Shown here piece after piece: positions 1 through 7,798 of a stretch of 40,439 nt of DNA. This DNA is from Poindextera sp035294785. Lineage in GTDB: Bacteria; Pseudomonadota; Alphaproteobacteria; Caulobacterales; Caulobacteraceae. The translations under genes and the position numbers were made by a program. The stretch is from assembly GCA_035294785.1 (NCBI GenBank), contig DATGKF010000071.1, forward strand, positions 1-40,439. Reading direction: 5' to 3'. The notes below the pieces were generated by a model. It worked only from the letters and a program-made list of their open reading frames with translations. It was not told where the DNA came from and searched no databases. Each line of letters begins with the position of its first letter. The stretch's first letter is position 1.

Positions 1-1
1 T

Positions 2-52
2 CCGGAGGGCTGGATGCGGCTCGTCGTCCGCGCCAGCCTTCTGACAAAATAA
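2..52 (+). CDS. possible C-terminal end of a truncated upstream gene
   Basis: An open frame enters from the left edge and stops at TAA 50-52, giving about 16 residues (PEGWMRLVVRASLLTK). It is too short to assign to a family. It is offered only because the frame is open to the edge and the following 150 bases contain no better gene. From 53 to about 207 I see no convincing gene; this stretch probably holds the promoter or leader of the next gene. Confidence 0.2.
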   Translation, partial: PEGWMRLVVRASLLTK

Positions 53-207
53 GAGTTGGCGCGCACCCCCAAGTCAACCGCGTGCATCGGCGGCTTGGCC
101 GTGGCATGCTCCGCGCCATGGATCCTCCAGCCTGACCTGACGCTGTCTTCCGAGGACTGAAGCGGCTCGCCCTCTGGGCCGCGCCGCCGCTCCGCCGCGC
201 GCCATAC

Positions 208-1332
208 GTGCTGGCCGCGGCGCTCTACTTCGTGCGCTTCGCCGACGATTGGACGACCTACCTGCCCGGCGGCGCGCTGGAGCCGATCCGGACCAGCTTG
301 CACGCGTCGTACGTCGAGGCCAGCGCGCCGCTGGTGGCCCTGTCGGCCGGCGGTTTGATCGGCGCCGGCTTCGAGGTCGCCGCGGACTACGTGAGCCGCC
401 GCTGGCTCTCCAGCCTGGGCGCGCTCGCGTACGGGCTGGCGATGATCGCGTTCGGCCTCTCGCACTCGATCTGGCTGATGGTCGCCGCCGCCTTCGTCTG
501 GGGCGCGGCCTCCGACGCCTTCACGCACGGCTGCGAGGTGGCGCTGGTGGACTTGGCGGGCGAGGACCTGCCGCGCGCGCTCTCGCGCATGAACGCCTGG
601 GCGGCGGTCGGCGACCTGCTCGGCCCGCTGACGCTCGCCGCGATCAGCGCGACAGCGTTCGGGTGGCGAGGCGCTTTCGTTGGCCTCGGGGTGATGATGC
701 TGAGCTACGCGGCGCTGCTCGCGAGCCAGCGGTTTCCACCGCCGCACCCGGCAGGACGCCTGCCGAAGCCGCTCGCCGGCGTGATAGGCATTCTGAAGGA
801 TCCGGCCTTCATCGCCATGGCGTCCGCGATGGCCCTGTTCAGCCTGATGGACGAGCCGCTGGCGGCGTTCCTGATCGCCTTTCAGGAGCGCGTGCTCGGC
901 CGCGGTCCGGCCTGGGCGAACGGATTGATCCTGGCCTGGACGGCCGGCCAGCTCGTGGCCTTCGCAGCCTTCGAGCGCATCGCAGGCGCGCGGCCGGGCA
1001 GGGGCGCGCTGCTCGCCGCGCTGGCTGGGCTGGGCGTGACGCTGCCGGTCGCCATCTTCGCGCCGCCGCTCGCCATCGGACTGCCGGCGATGGTCCTGTT
1101 CGGCGCCGCCTCGGCGGTGTTCTACGTGACGCTACAGGCGCGCCTTTTGGCGCTGCGTCCTGGGCAGGCCGGGTCGGTCGGCGCCGCCGGCTCGGCGATC
1201 GGAATGCTCGGGATGCTTTTCCCCAGCCTGGTCGGCGCGGTCGCCGACCGCTTCGGCCTTGGCGTCGGCGTCGGGCTCTACGCGCTCGTCCCGCTGGCCA
1301 TCCTGCCGTTGATCGCCCTTACACGCCGATGA
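208..1332 (+). CDS. MFS transporter
   Basis: A 374-residue, very hydrophobic protein that reads as a major facilitator superfamily carrier. There are about 11-12 predicted membrane spans in two halves, separated by a more polar stretch around residues 170-190 (FPPPHPAGRLPKPL). The loop after the second span has the basic, aromatic character of MFS loop 2-3 (DYVSRRWLSS), and a second arginine-rich loop occurs in the C-terminal half. The substrate cannot be told from sequence. The GTG at 208 lacks a good Shine-Dalgarno sequence; the frame is open upstream to 136, and a CTG at 157 would add LKRLALWAAPPLRRAPY, so the N-terminus is uncertain. The next gene follows 67 bases downstream on the same strand. 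Family call is firm; start and substrate are not. Confidence 0.8.
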   Translation: MLAAALYFVRFADDWTTYLPGGALEPIRTSLHASYVEASAPLVALSAGGLIGAGFEVAADYVSRRWLSSLGALAYGLAMIAFGLSHSIWLMVAAAFVWGAASDAFTHGCEVALVDLAGEDLPRALSRMNAWAAVGDLLGPLTLAAISATAFGWRGAFVGLGVMMLSYAALLASQRFPPPHPAGRLPKPLAGVIGILKDPAFIAMASAMALFSLMDEPLAAFLIAFQERVLGRGPAWANGLILAWTAGQLVAFAAFERIAGARPGRGALLAALAGLGVTLPVAIFAPPLAIGLPAMVLFGAASAVFYVTLQARLLALRPGQAGSVGAAGSAIGMLGMLFPSLVGAVADRFGLGVGVGLYALVPLAILPLIALTRR

Positions 1333-1399
1333 CGAGCCCTCTGGCGCGTATGGGACGCGGTGTCTATCGTCGGCTCGCCAGCCTCGCGGAGCAAAGCCG

Positions 1400-2536
1400 A
1401 TGACGCCGACCACCCGACGCACGCTCGTGCAGATGGGGGCGCTCGGCCTCACGGCCCTGGCATGGCCGGAGCCGCTCCTAGCGGCGCAGCGAGCGGTGAA
1501 CCCCATGCGCATCCTCATCCTCGGCGGCACTGGCTTCACTGGTCCGCACCAGGTCCGCTACGCGCTGGCGCGCGGGCATACGGTCACCACCTTCAACCGC
1601 GGCCGCGAGAAGATGGATTGGCCAGGCCCGGTCGAGGAGCTGATCGGCGACCGCAACACCGGCGACCTTAAGGCGCTCGAAGGACGCGAGTGGGACGTTT
1701 GCATCGACAACCCGACGACCTTGCCGAAGTGGGTGCGCGACGCGGGCCAGGTGCTGCAAGGGAAGGTGAAGCAATACATCTTCATCTCCACCATCTCGGT
1801 GTACGCCGCCAACGATACGCCGAACGCGGACGAAACCGCCGCTCTTGTTCCGTACACGGGCAAAGACGCGTTCGCGGAGAGCGTCGAGACGATGCGCTCG
1901 ACGCCTGAGCTCTACGGCTCGCTGAAGGCGCTCTCGGAGAAGGAAGCCGAGCACTGGTTTCCGGGGGAAACGACGGTGATCCGGCCGGGCCTGATCGTGG
2001 GGCCAGGCGACGAGACCGACCGATTCACCTACTGGCCGGTGCGCCTCGCGCGCGGCGGCGAGGTGCTGGCGCCCGGCGACGGGGGCGACCCGGTGCAGTT
2101 CATCGACGCCCGCGATCTCGCCGAATGGACCATCCGCATGGCCGAGCAGCGCACCTTCGGCGTCTTCAACGGCAACGGGCCTGCGCACCCGCTCGACATG
2201 CGCGGCATGCTCGAGGGGATCGAGCGGGGCGTTCAGACGCACCCCGAGCTCGTCTGGGTCTCGACCAAGTTCCTCGATGCCGAGAACGTCAACGCGTGGT
2301 CCGACATGCCGGTGTGGGTGCCGGGGCAGGGCGACACCGCCGGCTTCCACCGGCGCGACCATCGGCGCGCGATCGGGGCCGGCCTGACGTTCCGGCCCGT
2401 GCCCGTCACCGCGGCCGATACGCTGGCCTGGTTCAAGACCCTTCCCGCCGACCGTCAGGCGAAGCTGCGCTCAGGGCTCACCGCCGACCGCGAGGCGGCG
2501 CTGCTGGCCAAGTGGAAAGCCAGCCAACACGCCTGA
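1400..2536 (+). CDS. Tat-exported NAD-dependent epimerase/dehydratase-like protein
   Basis: A 378-residue protein of the extended short-chain dehydrogenase (NAD-dependent epimerase/dehydratase) type. Residues 1-29 look like a twin-arginine signal: TTRRTLVQ followed by a hydrophobic core and an alanine-rich cleavage region. The Rossmann fold starts directly after it, with the nucleotide motif GGTGFTG near residues 40-46. Strand motifs TTFNRG and FISTISVYA, and a downstream RPGLIVGPGD, are typical of the family. A canonical YxxxK is not obvious: the region after ISTISVYA carries YGSLKALSEKEAEHWF, where YGSLK fits YxxxK in an offset position. Export of a folded NAD-binding protein by Tat is known for related oxidoreductases. 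The substrate is unknown. A PhyH-type oxygenase follows 56 bases downstream, possibly cotranscribed. Confidence 0.8.
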   Translation: MTPTTRRTLVQMGALGLTALAWPEPLLAAQRAVNPMRILILGGTGFTGPHQVRYALARGHTVTTFNRGREKMDWPGPVEELIGDRNTGDLKALEGREWDVCIDNPTTLPKWVRDAGQVLQGKVKQYIFISTISVYAANDTPNADETAALVPYTGKDAFAESVETMRSTPELYGSLKALSEKEAEHWFPGETTVIRPGLIVGPGDETDRFTYWPVRLARGGEVLAPGDGGDPVQFIDARDLAEWTIRMAEQRTFGVFNGNGPAHPLDMRGMLEGIERGVQTHPELVWVSTKFLDAENVNAWSDMPVWVPGQGDTAGFHRRDHRRAIGAGLTFRPVPVTAADTLAWFKTLPADRQAKLRSGLTADREAALLAKWKASQHA

Positions 2537-2592
2537 GCTTGCCGTCGACCCGGCCGATACGCACAATACCGGCTCCTAGAAGGAGCGTGCGC

Positions 2593-3483
2593 ATGCACAT
2601 CGGCGATTGGTCGGCCACGCCCGATCTGGTCGACATCTTCCGTGAGATCCGCGCGGCTGGCCTTGAGTCGAACCTGGCCGAGCTGGAGGCGTTCGGCTTT
2701 ACGGTCATCGAGAAGGCGCTGACGCCGGATGAGGTGGTCGCCTTGCGCGACCGGATCATCGAAATCTCAGAACAGCGCAAGGGCGTGACGCTCGATCTGG
2801 AGAACGAGACCAGCCACCAGGAACTCGAGTTCATCCCGTACCTCCTCTTCAAGGACCCGATGTTCAAGGCGCCGGTGGTGAACCCCAAGGTTCTGCCGTT
2901 GGTCGACTACCTGCTCGGCAAGCACGCCATCCTCTCCAGCCTCGGCTCGCATCTGAAGGGGCCGGGCGGGCAGGGGCTGCTCTTGCACAGCGACACCGGC
3001 AACGGCGCGCCCGATCCGTTCACGCCCTATGCCCAGGTGTGCAACTGCAACTATGCGCTGACCGACTACACCGAGGAGCGCGGGGCGCTCGCCATGGTGC
3101 CGGGCAGCCATCGGCACGCGCGGCAGCCGACCAAGCATGAGGTCTGGCTGGACGGAAACCGGCGCTACGAGCACGTGATCCCGATCGAGGTCCCGGCCGG
3201 GTCGGCCATCCTCTGGCACGGCAACACCTGGCACGGTTCGTTCCCGCGCAAAGTCCCGGGCCTTCGGGTCAACCTCTCCTGCTACTACTGCCGCGAATAC
3301 CTTCAGCCGCAGGAGAACTACCGCGATCACGTGCCCGAGGGTTTCCTGAACGGCGAGAGCGACGCCCGCCTCGCGCGCCTGATAGGCGCCGACCTGATCC
3401 ACGGCTGGACAGACGAGGGCCCGCTGAAGATGTACGCCCGCCGCCGCGAGGGCGCCGGCTCCGTCCGCAGCTGGTATAGCTGA
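2593..3483 (+). CDS. phytanoyl-CoA dioxygenase (PhyH) family protein
   Basis: A 296-residue non-haem iron, 2-oxoglutarate-type oxygenase of the PhyH family. The facial triad is visible as H132-x-D134 (LLLHSDTG) and distal H214 (NTWHGS), with R225 (PGLRVNL) placed to bind 2-oxoglutarate. The run GALAMVPGSHRHAR is the usual PhyH loop before the distal histidine. The ATG at 2593 was chosen because GAAGGAG lies about 8 bases upstream; the open frame extends further upstream only as an overlap with the epimerase gene. Substrates of bacterial PhyH proteins range widely (secondary metabolites, N-methyl and alkyl compounds), so no substrate is assigned. The gene converges on the SRPBCC operon, with only six bases between the two stop codons. 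Two further PhyH-type genes lie at 22.3-24.0 kb. Confidence 0.88.
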   Translation: MHIGDWSATPDLVDIFREIRAAGLESNLAELEAFGFTVIEKALTPDEVVALRDRIIEISEQRKGVTLDLENETSHQELEFIPYLLFKDPMFKAPVVNPKVLPLVDYLLGKHAILSSLGSHLKGPGGQGLLLHSDTGNGAPDPFTPYAQVCNCNYALTDYTEERGALAMVPGSHRHARQPTKHEVWLDGNRRYEHVIPIEVPAGSAILWHGNTWHGSFPRKVPGLRVNLSCYYCREYLQPQENYRDHVPEGFLNGESDARLARLIGADLIHGWTDEGPLKMYARRREGAGSVRSWYS

Positions 3484-3489
3484 GCCTAG

Positions 3490-4074
3490 CTAGGCCGGGC
3501 GCGGCGGGCCTGGGGGCAGGGTCGCGTCGACGTGAGCGCGATATTGGCTTTGCAGGGCGAGGGTGCGTTCGCGGCGCCTGACCTCGAGAGAGCCCGTCGT
3601 CGGCGGATGCCGGGAGCCGATCGGAACGCCGTCCATCATGTCGGCCATGCCATCGAGCGCGGCGTGCCAGCCTTCCAAGAGGCCCGGCCACCACGGGGTG
3701 TCCCAGGCGTGCTCGACCTGCCCTTCGCGCGCCGCGCCTGCCGGAACGTGATGCGTGAAGGTGAGGCGGGTGCCGCCATCGATGGGCGCCAGCGCGAACT
3801 GGAACCAGTGGACGCCCTCGGTCGCCTGCATGTTGTCGCGGAAGCGGATCAGGCGGGGCGGCTCGAACGCCAGGATGAGACCGGCGAGGTAGTCGTCGTG
3901 AAAGCGGAACGAGCCGCCCTCGCGGATGTCCCACTTCGTCGGCCGCTCGAACCACTGACCGATCTCGGCCGGGTCGACGATTGCCTTCCAGACCCGCTCG
4001 ATAGGATGCGCGAACGTGCGCACGTATTCGATCGTGTAGCGGTCGACGAAGCGCGCGAGGTCGGCGTTGGACAT
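3490..4074 (-). CDS. SRPBCC (AHSA1-type) domain protein, fourth of tandem set
   Basis: A 194-residue single-domain SRPBCC protein of the AHSA1/activator-of-Hsp90-ATPase-like type. The family start motif is clear (HPIERVWKAIVDPAEIGQWF), followed by REGGSFRF and the strand FEPPRLIRF. The C-terminal part has a conserved module shared by all four neighbours (HAWDTPWWPG, DGVPIGSRHPPT) and ends in YRAHVDATLPPG. It is most like the adjacent gene at 4076-4762. The start MSNADLARF was chosen because all four paralogs begin this way and AGGAG lies upstream; the stop of the preceding gene is one base away, implying translational coupling. SRPBCC domains bind hydrophobic ligands in a deep cavity. No catalytic residues are evident. 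This is the last gene of the arsR1 operon. Confidence 0.9.
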   Translation of the reverse strand: MSNADLARFVDRYTIEYVRTFAHPIERVWKAIVDPAEIGQWFERPTKWDIREGGSFRFHDDYLAGLILAFEPPRLIRFRDNMQATEGVHWFQFALAPIDGGTRLTFTHHVPAGAAREGQVEHAWDTPWWPGLLEGWHAALDGMADMMDGVPIGSRHPPTTGSLEVRRRERTLALQSQYRAHVDATLPPGPPRPA

Positions 4075-4075
4075 G

Positions 4076-4762
4076 TCAGGCGGCTCCTGGAGGTGGCGGG
4101 GCGCCGGGCGGGAGCGTGGCGTCCACATGCGCTCGGTAGCGGGCGCTCACGTCCATCTCGTGCTCGCGGTTCCTGAGTTCACGCACGATCACGGCCCGCT
4201 GTTCGGGGGTCAGCGTCACGGACGACCCATGCGACGCCCACGCCTCGGCGATGGCGCTCGCCGCGGTGGGCGGGCGGCGCGAGCCGATTGGTACGCCGTC
4301 GATCACGTCGCCCATTGCATCGAACGAGGCGTGCCAGCCGCCGAGCATGCCCGGCCACCAGGGCGTGTCCCACGCGTGCGGCGGCTGTTGCGGGCGCGCC
4401 ACGCCGGGGGTGACGTGATGGGTGAAGCGCATGCGGGTTCCCCCCTCGACCGCGTCCAACTCGAACTGAAACCAGCAGCCGGACATATCCGCCGCGCTAC
4501 GGCCGGGCGCGCCCGGTCCATCATCCTGAAAGCGGATCAACCGCAGCGGCTCGAAGGCCAGGATCGCCCCCGACACATTGTCGTCGTGAAAGCGGAAAGA
4601 CCCGCCCTCGCGCAGGTCCCACTTCGTCGGTGGGACGAACCACTGACCGATCTCGGCCGGGTCAACGATGGCCTTCCACACCCGCTCGACCGGATGGGCG
4701 AAGGTGCGTAGGTATTCGACCGTGTAGCGGTCGATGAAGCGCGCGAGGTCGTCGTTGGGCAT
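4076..4762 (-). CDS. SRPBCC (AHSA1-type) domain protein, third of tandem set
   Basis: A 228-residue AHSA1-type SRPBCC protein. It starts MPNDDLARFIDRYTVEYLRT and has the family core HPVERVWKAIVDPAEIGQWF, REGGSFRFHDD and FEPLRLIRFQDD. The C-terminal extension keeps HAWDTPWWPGMLGGWHASF and DGVPIGSRRPPT, then a charged helix (LTPEQRAVIVRELRNREHE) and the shared end YRAHVDATLPPG, with a proline-rich tail. It is longer than its 3490-4074 sister mainly because it retains the charged helix, which that sister has shortened. Genes on both sides touch it: its stop is one base before the next start, and its start is one base after the upstream stop. Its cargo is unknown; close paralogy suggests variants of one ligand-binding function. 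Confidence 0.9.
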   Translation of the reverse strand: MPNDDLARFIDRYTVEYLRTFAHPVERVWKAIVDPAEIGQWFVPPTKWDLREGGSFRFHDDNVSGAILAFEPLRLIRFQDDGPGAPGRSAADMSGCWFQFELDAVEGGTRMRFTHHVTPGVARPQQPPHAWDTPWWPGMLGGWHASFDAMGDVIDGVPIGSRRPPTAASAIAEAWASHGSSVTLTPEQRAVIVRELRNREHEMDVSARYRAHVDATLPPGAPPPPGAA

Positions 4763-4763
4763 G

Positions 4764-5408
4764 TCAGGCTCCCGTCGCCGGCGGCAGCGTCGCATCGACG
4801 TGCGCGCGGTAGATCCTCCTGAGCTCGAACCAGCGCTCGCGTTCGCGCAGTTCGCGGAGGATTTTGGCTTTCTGCTCGGCTGAGAACTCTGCGCCGAAGC
4901 GCTCCGCCCAATCCTGGGCGATGGCGCTGAACTCGGTCGGGGGGCGCCGCGACCCGCACGGAACACCATCCAGCAGGTCGGCCAATTCCTCGAAGCCGGA
5001 GTGCCAGCCGCCGAGGTTGCCGCCGCCCCATGGCGTGTCCCAGGCCTCCGGCGTCTGCCAGTCGCCGCGGGCGATGCCGGGCGTTGCGTGTTGCAGATAC
5101 TGCAGCCGCGTGCCGCCTTCGACCGGCGTCAGCTCGAACTGGAACCAGTCCTCGGGCCCGCCGGACGGCTGGTCGAAGCGGATGAGCCGTGGCGGCTCGA
5201 AGGCCAATACGACGCCGGAGAAGTTGTCGCTGTCGAACCGGTAGCGGCCGCCCGTCCTCAGCTCCCAGGGGCTGGGCGCAATGAACCACTGCGCCAGCTC
5301 GGCCGGATCGGTGATCGCCTTCCACACCCGCTCGATGGGGTGTGGATAGATGCGCACGAATTCCATCGTGTAGCGGTCGATAAAACGGGCGAGGTCGTCG
5401 TTGGACAT
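4764..5408 (-). CDS. SRPBCC (AHSA1-type) domain protein, second of tandem set
   Basis: A 214-residue AHSA1-type SRPBCC protein with MSNDDLARFIDRYTMEFVR at the start, HPIERVWKAITDPAELAQWF, RTGGRYRFDSDNFSG and FEPPRLIRFDQ. The common C-terminal module is present (EAWDTPWGGGNLGGWHSGF, DGVPCGSRRPPTEFSA), followed by the charged helix FSAEQKAKILRELRERERWF and the YRAHVDATLPP end. It differs from its neighbours in ligand-cavity positions, for example ATPGIARGDWQTP in place of TPGVARPQQPP, so the paralogs may bind different ligands. The start was fixed by paralogy and by the one-base gap to the stop of the upstream gene. It belongs to the arsR1 operon. Confidence 0.9.
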   Translation of the reverse strand: MSNDDLARFIDRYTMEFVRIYPHPIERVWKAITDPAELAQWFIAPSPWELRTGGRYRFDSDNFSGVVLAFEPPRLIRFDQPSGGPEDWFQFELTPVEGGTRLQYLQHATPGIARGDWQTPEAWDTPWGGGNLGGWHSGFEELADLLDGVPCGSRRPPTEFSAIAQDWAERFGAEFSAEQKAKILRELRERERWFELRRIYRAHVDATLPPATGA

Positions 5409-5409
5409 G

Positions 5410-6057
5410 TCAGTGGCTTCCTGCCGGGGGCAGGGCGGTGCGCAGGTGGTCGTCGTAGAGGTCGAAGAGATCGGTCGAGCGCTCGCGGCGGCGGAGCCCC
5501 AGCACGATGCGGCTGAGCTGGTCTGGCGTGAGCGCAAGGCCGGACTCGGCGATCTTCTCCGCCCACAGCTCCGCGATCCCGCTGAGCCGGGTCGCGGGCA
5601 AGCGCGACCCCGGCGGGACGCCGTCCAGGTGGTCGCCCAGCGCCTCCCAGAACTCATGCCAGCCGTTGACCGCCCCGCGCCAGGGCGTGCCGGCGCCCGG
5701 CGCCGTGCTCCCCGGCTCGCCGTAGACTCCATCGGGAGAGAAGTGCTGGACGAAGCGCATCCGCGTGCCGCCCGCCGCCTCGCTGAGCTCGTACTGGAAG
5801 TAGCCGACCGCATCGCCCGCGTTGCGCAGGCGGATGAGCCGGGGCGGCTCGAAGGCCAGGATCGAGCCGGTCCATTGGCCGCCGGCGAATCCGAACGCGC
5901 CGCCGGCCTTCGGCTCGATCGTGCCCGGCATGAACCACATGCCGAATTCCGCGGGGTCGGTGATCGCCCGCCACACCCGCTCGATCGGATGCGGGAAGGT
6001 GCGCACGTACTCGACCGTGAACCGGTCGGGAAAGCGGCAAAGTTCGGTCTGGCTCAT
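5410..6057 (-). CDS. SRPBCC (AHSA1-type) domain protein, first of tandem set
   Basis: A 215-residue AHSA1-type SRPBCC protein directly after arsR1. It begins MSQTELCRFPDRFTVEYVRT and carries HPIERVWRAITDPAEFGMWF, AGGAFGFAGGQWTGSILAF and EPPRLIRLRNAG. It is the most divergent of the four single-domain paralogs: the C-terminal module reads GAGTPWRGAVNGWHEFWEAL and DGVPPGSRLPATR, and the tail ends DDHLRTALPPAGSH. The ATG at 6057 is two bases after the TGA of arsR1, so the two are probably translationally coupled. An ArsR repressor followed by an AHSA1-type protein is a recurring bacterial arrangement; here that basic pair has been expanded by three further copies. Confidence 0.9.
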   Translation of the reverse strand: MSQTELCRFPDRFTVEYVRTFPHPIERVWRAITDPAEFGMWFMPGTIEPKAGGAFGFAGGQWTGSILAFEPPRLIRLRNAGDAVGYFQYELSEAAGGTRMRFVQHFSPDGVYGEPGSTAPGAGTPWRGAVNGWHEFWEALGDHLDGVPPGSRLPATRLSGIAELWAEKIAESGLALTPDQLSRIVLGLRRRERSTDLFDLYDDHLRTALPPAGSH

Positions 6058-6059
6058 CG

Positions 6060-6374
6060 TCAGTCCCCTCGTTCCTTCATGCGATCCAGATGCGCCTCGA
6101 GGCGGTCGAAGCGGGCGTGCAGCACCTCGAGCTGGGCGCGCATCCACTGCTCGGCTTCGCCCAGCGCGCCGGGCTCCAGCCGGTAGATCCAGGCCGTGGC
6201 GTTCTTGCGGTAGCTGACGACGCCGCTCTCGCGCAGCACGCGCAGGTGGCGGGAGACGGATGGTCCCTTCATCGGAAACCTCGCCGCGATGTCGCCGGCG
6301 TTACGCTCGCCGCCGGCCAGCATGGCCACGATCTCGCGCCGGGTCGGGTCAGCCAGGGCTTCGAAGACGTCCAT
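6060..6374 (-). CDS. ArsR-family winged-helix repressor (arsR1)
   Basis: A 104-residue HTH protein of the ArsR type. It starts MDVFEALADPTRREIVAML, the hallmark of the ArsR subgroup paired with AHSA1 proteins. The recognition region is FPMKGPSVSRHLRVLRESG, with the wing VSYRKNATAWIYRL, then a C-terminal helix predicted to dimerise. There is no CxC metal motif, so an organic ligand or partner protein rather than arsenic or other metal is the likely signal (inference). It is the first gene of a five-gene operon. The start codon lies 20 bases from a large inverted repeat that probably holds its own operator. No Shine-Dalgarno sequence precedes the ATG, so a very short or absent leader is possible. 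Confidence 0.93.
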   Translation of the reverse strand: MDVFEALADPTRREIVAMLAGGERNAGDIAARFPMKGPSVSRHLRVLRESGVVSYRKNATAWIYRLEPGALGEAEQWMRAQLEVLHARFDRLEAHLDRMKERGD

Positions 6375-6383
6375 GCGCCGAAC

Positions 6384-6421
6384 TTAGCGTCATCGCTAAA
6401 TAGGATTCAAGCTATTTAGCG
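6384..6421 (-). promoter_or_regulatory. operator/promoter of arsR1 operon: nested inverted repeats
   Basis: The + strand shows CGCTAAATAG (6394-6403), eight bases of spacer, then its exact reverse complement CTATTTAGCG (6412-6421). A second dyad, TTAGCG (6384-6389) and CGCTAA (6394-6399) with a four-base spacer, shares the middle half site, so three half sites lie in a row. On the minus strand a weak TTGAAT/CTAAGT pair with 17-base spacing (6405-6410 and 6382-6387) overlaps the repeats and would start transcription close to the arsR1 ATG. A repressor bound here would block RNA polymerase. The AT-rich repeats stand out sharply from the surrounding high-GC DNA. Confidence 0.7.
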
Positions 6422-6651
6422 AATGTGCTAGTTATGGGGTGTGCGGCATGCGAACGCCGCCGCGCGGCAGGAGCCGCGGGCGTCCGACTGAGGGTGTCCC
6501 GTTCGGACAACAATAATAGCAGTAGTAGAAAGCTGTTTTGACGAGCACAGCTGCTCGCCGAACAGGAACACTTACAATCGAACGCCGCGGACTGATCCCA
6601 TTGAAGCACGGGCGGGGGGCCGCTCAGGAAATCGCTTAGCGGGCCAGTCGC
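6422..6651. other. non-coding stretch between the two arsR operons
   Basis: No convincing gene is visible here. A minus-strand open frame is present but has a run of seven leucines from a repeated AAT/AGT-like tract (near 6509-6530) and no family features. A short hairpin, CGAGCA/TGCTCG with a four-base loop, sits at 6542-6557; it is not followed by a T-run on either strand, so it is not a clear terminator. The stretch should contain the end of the arsR2 transcript and the upstream part of the arsR1 promoter. Confidence 0.4.
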
Positions 6652-7758
6652 TCAAACGGCATCGGGCGCATCCCGCCTGAGCCGCTCGCGGTAGCGCGGC
6701 GATAGCTCCGCCACTTCCCGCGCGGCGCGAGCCTGCTCGCGCTCGGCCGACCAGGGGAGCGGCGCCTCGCGCAACGCCGCCTCGGGCAGATCGTGCAGGT
6801 GCGCATGCCAGCCGGTGGCGATGCTCAGCAGATGTTCGGGCGGGAGCAGGGTCTCGATCAGCACCAGGCGCGTGCCCATGAAGTCGGGATCTTCCTGGAA
6901 GAGCAGCCAGCGAAGTTCGGCTTGTGGATTGTCCGGGTCCGTCGAACCCCAGACCATCAGGTTCGGCGGTTCGATCTCGCGGATCACGTAGCGGGCGGCG
7001 AAGTTCGCCGTCGGCCAGGTCAGCTCGACCTCGCCGCCGACGCGCAGGTCGACCTTGGCGACGGCCAGCCAGTCGGCCAGCCTCTCCGGTTCGGTGAGGG
7101 CCGCCCAGACCTTTTCGATGGGAAGCATCATTCGCCGCGCGTAGCGGACCGTGTAGCGGCCGCCCGGGGCCCTGGTGACGAAGGCCGGGGACTCGCCGTT
7201 GCGGAGCGTGGGGCGCACGTCGAACCCCGGCACGAACGGCCCGTAGTCGCGCTTGTAACGCTCGACCGCCGCCCGATAGCCGCCCTCGATCTCGTGCGCG
7301 GTCCCGCCGCAGGCGATGGAGAGGATATCGTCGACCATGCCCATCCAACCGGCGGCGGCGCCGAGGAACCACCAGGCGTTCAGCCCTGTCTGAGTGAAGA
7401 TCATCAGGCAGCCGCCTTGCCGCGGCGTGATCTCCCAGCGGACGATGCCGTCGCCCCATTCGAAGGCCAGCAGATGCGGCGGCTCGCAGGCGACGATCGT
7501 GCCTTCGACCATGTCGTCACGGCCGTGCGGAAAGGCGACGATGAACTTGCCGCCGACGTGCGCGTCGATCTGGATCGGCGTTCCCAGCCAGTCGGCGATC
7601 CGCTCGGGAACGGTGATCGCGGCCCATACCCTTTCCACCGGACGCGGCACCGACCGCTCGAAGCGCATTTCGAACGTGCCATCGGGGTGCTGACGAACCC
7701 AAGCATCGCGGGGGTCGTCAGGCGCGACCCACCCGTCCGGTTGCAGAGTAGCGCCCAT
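6652..7758 (-). CDS. tandem (two-domain) SRPBCC protein, last gene of arsR2 operon
   Basis: A 368-residue protein with two AHSA1-type SRPBCC domains. Domain 1 is about residues 28-155 (RPVERVWAAITVPERIADWL, HVGGKFIVAF, CEPPHLLAFEW). Domain 2 is about 200-325 (LPIEKVWAALTEPERLADWL, RVGGEVELTW, EPPNLMVWGS). The linker at 165-195 has YGPFVPGFDVRPTLRN, and the C-terminal tail is an arginine-rich helix ending RYRERLRRDAPDAV. It is a clear full-length paralog of 8751-9896, including the N-terminal PDGWVAPxDPRDA. The ATG at 7758 has AAGGAG upstream. Two ligand cavities in one chain could give an intramolecular dimer. Ligand and any catalytic role are unknown. Confidence 0.9.
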   Translation of the reverse strand: MGATLQPDGWVAPDDPRDAWVRQHPDGTFEMRFERSVPRPVERVWAAITVPERIADWLGTPIQIDAHVGGKFIVAFPHGRDDMVEGTIVACEPPHLLAFEWGDGIVRWEITPRQGGCLMIFTQTGLNAWWFLGAAAGWMGMVDDILSIACGGTAHEIEGGYRAAVERYKRDYGPFVPGFDVRPTLRNGESPAFVTRAPGGRYTVRYARRMMLPIEKVWAALTEPERLADWLAVAKVDLRVGGEVELTWPTANFAARYVIREIEPPNLMVWGSTDPDNPQAELRWLLFQEDPDFMGTRLVLIETLLPPEHLLSIATGWHAHLHDLPEAALREAPLPWSAEREQARAAREVAELSPRYRERLRRDAPDAV

Positions 7759-7798
7759 GCTCAGCTCTCCTTCTCACGTGGGTCGCCATCTCCGGGCG

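Noticed and set aside
2125..2592. Upstream extension of the PhyH gene into the epimerase gene
   Set aside because: The extension is arginine-rich, out-of-frame translation of the epimerase; the Shine-Dalgarno before 2593 and family length support the shorter form.
6542..6557. Hairpin considered as terminator of the arsR2 operon
   Set aside because: The six-base stem is followed by no T-run on the minus strand; on the + strand the T-run precedes it.
6412..6609. A minus-strand open frame of 65 codons with seven consecutive leucines
   Set aside because: Low-complexity DNA, overlaps the arsR1 operator and lacks a ribosome-binding site or conserved pattern.
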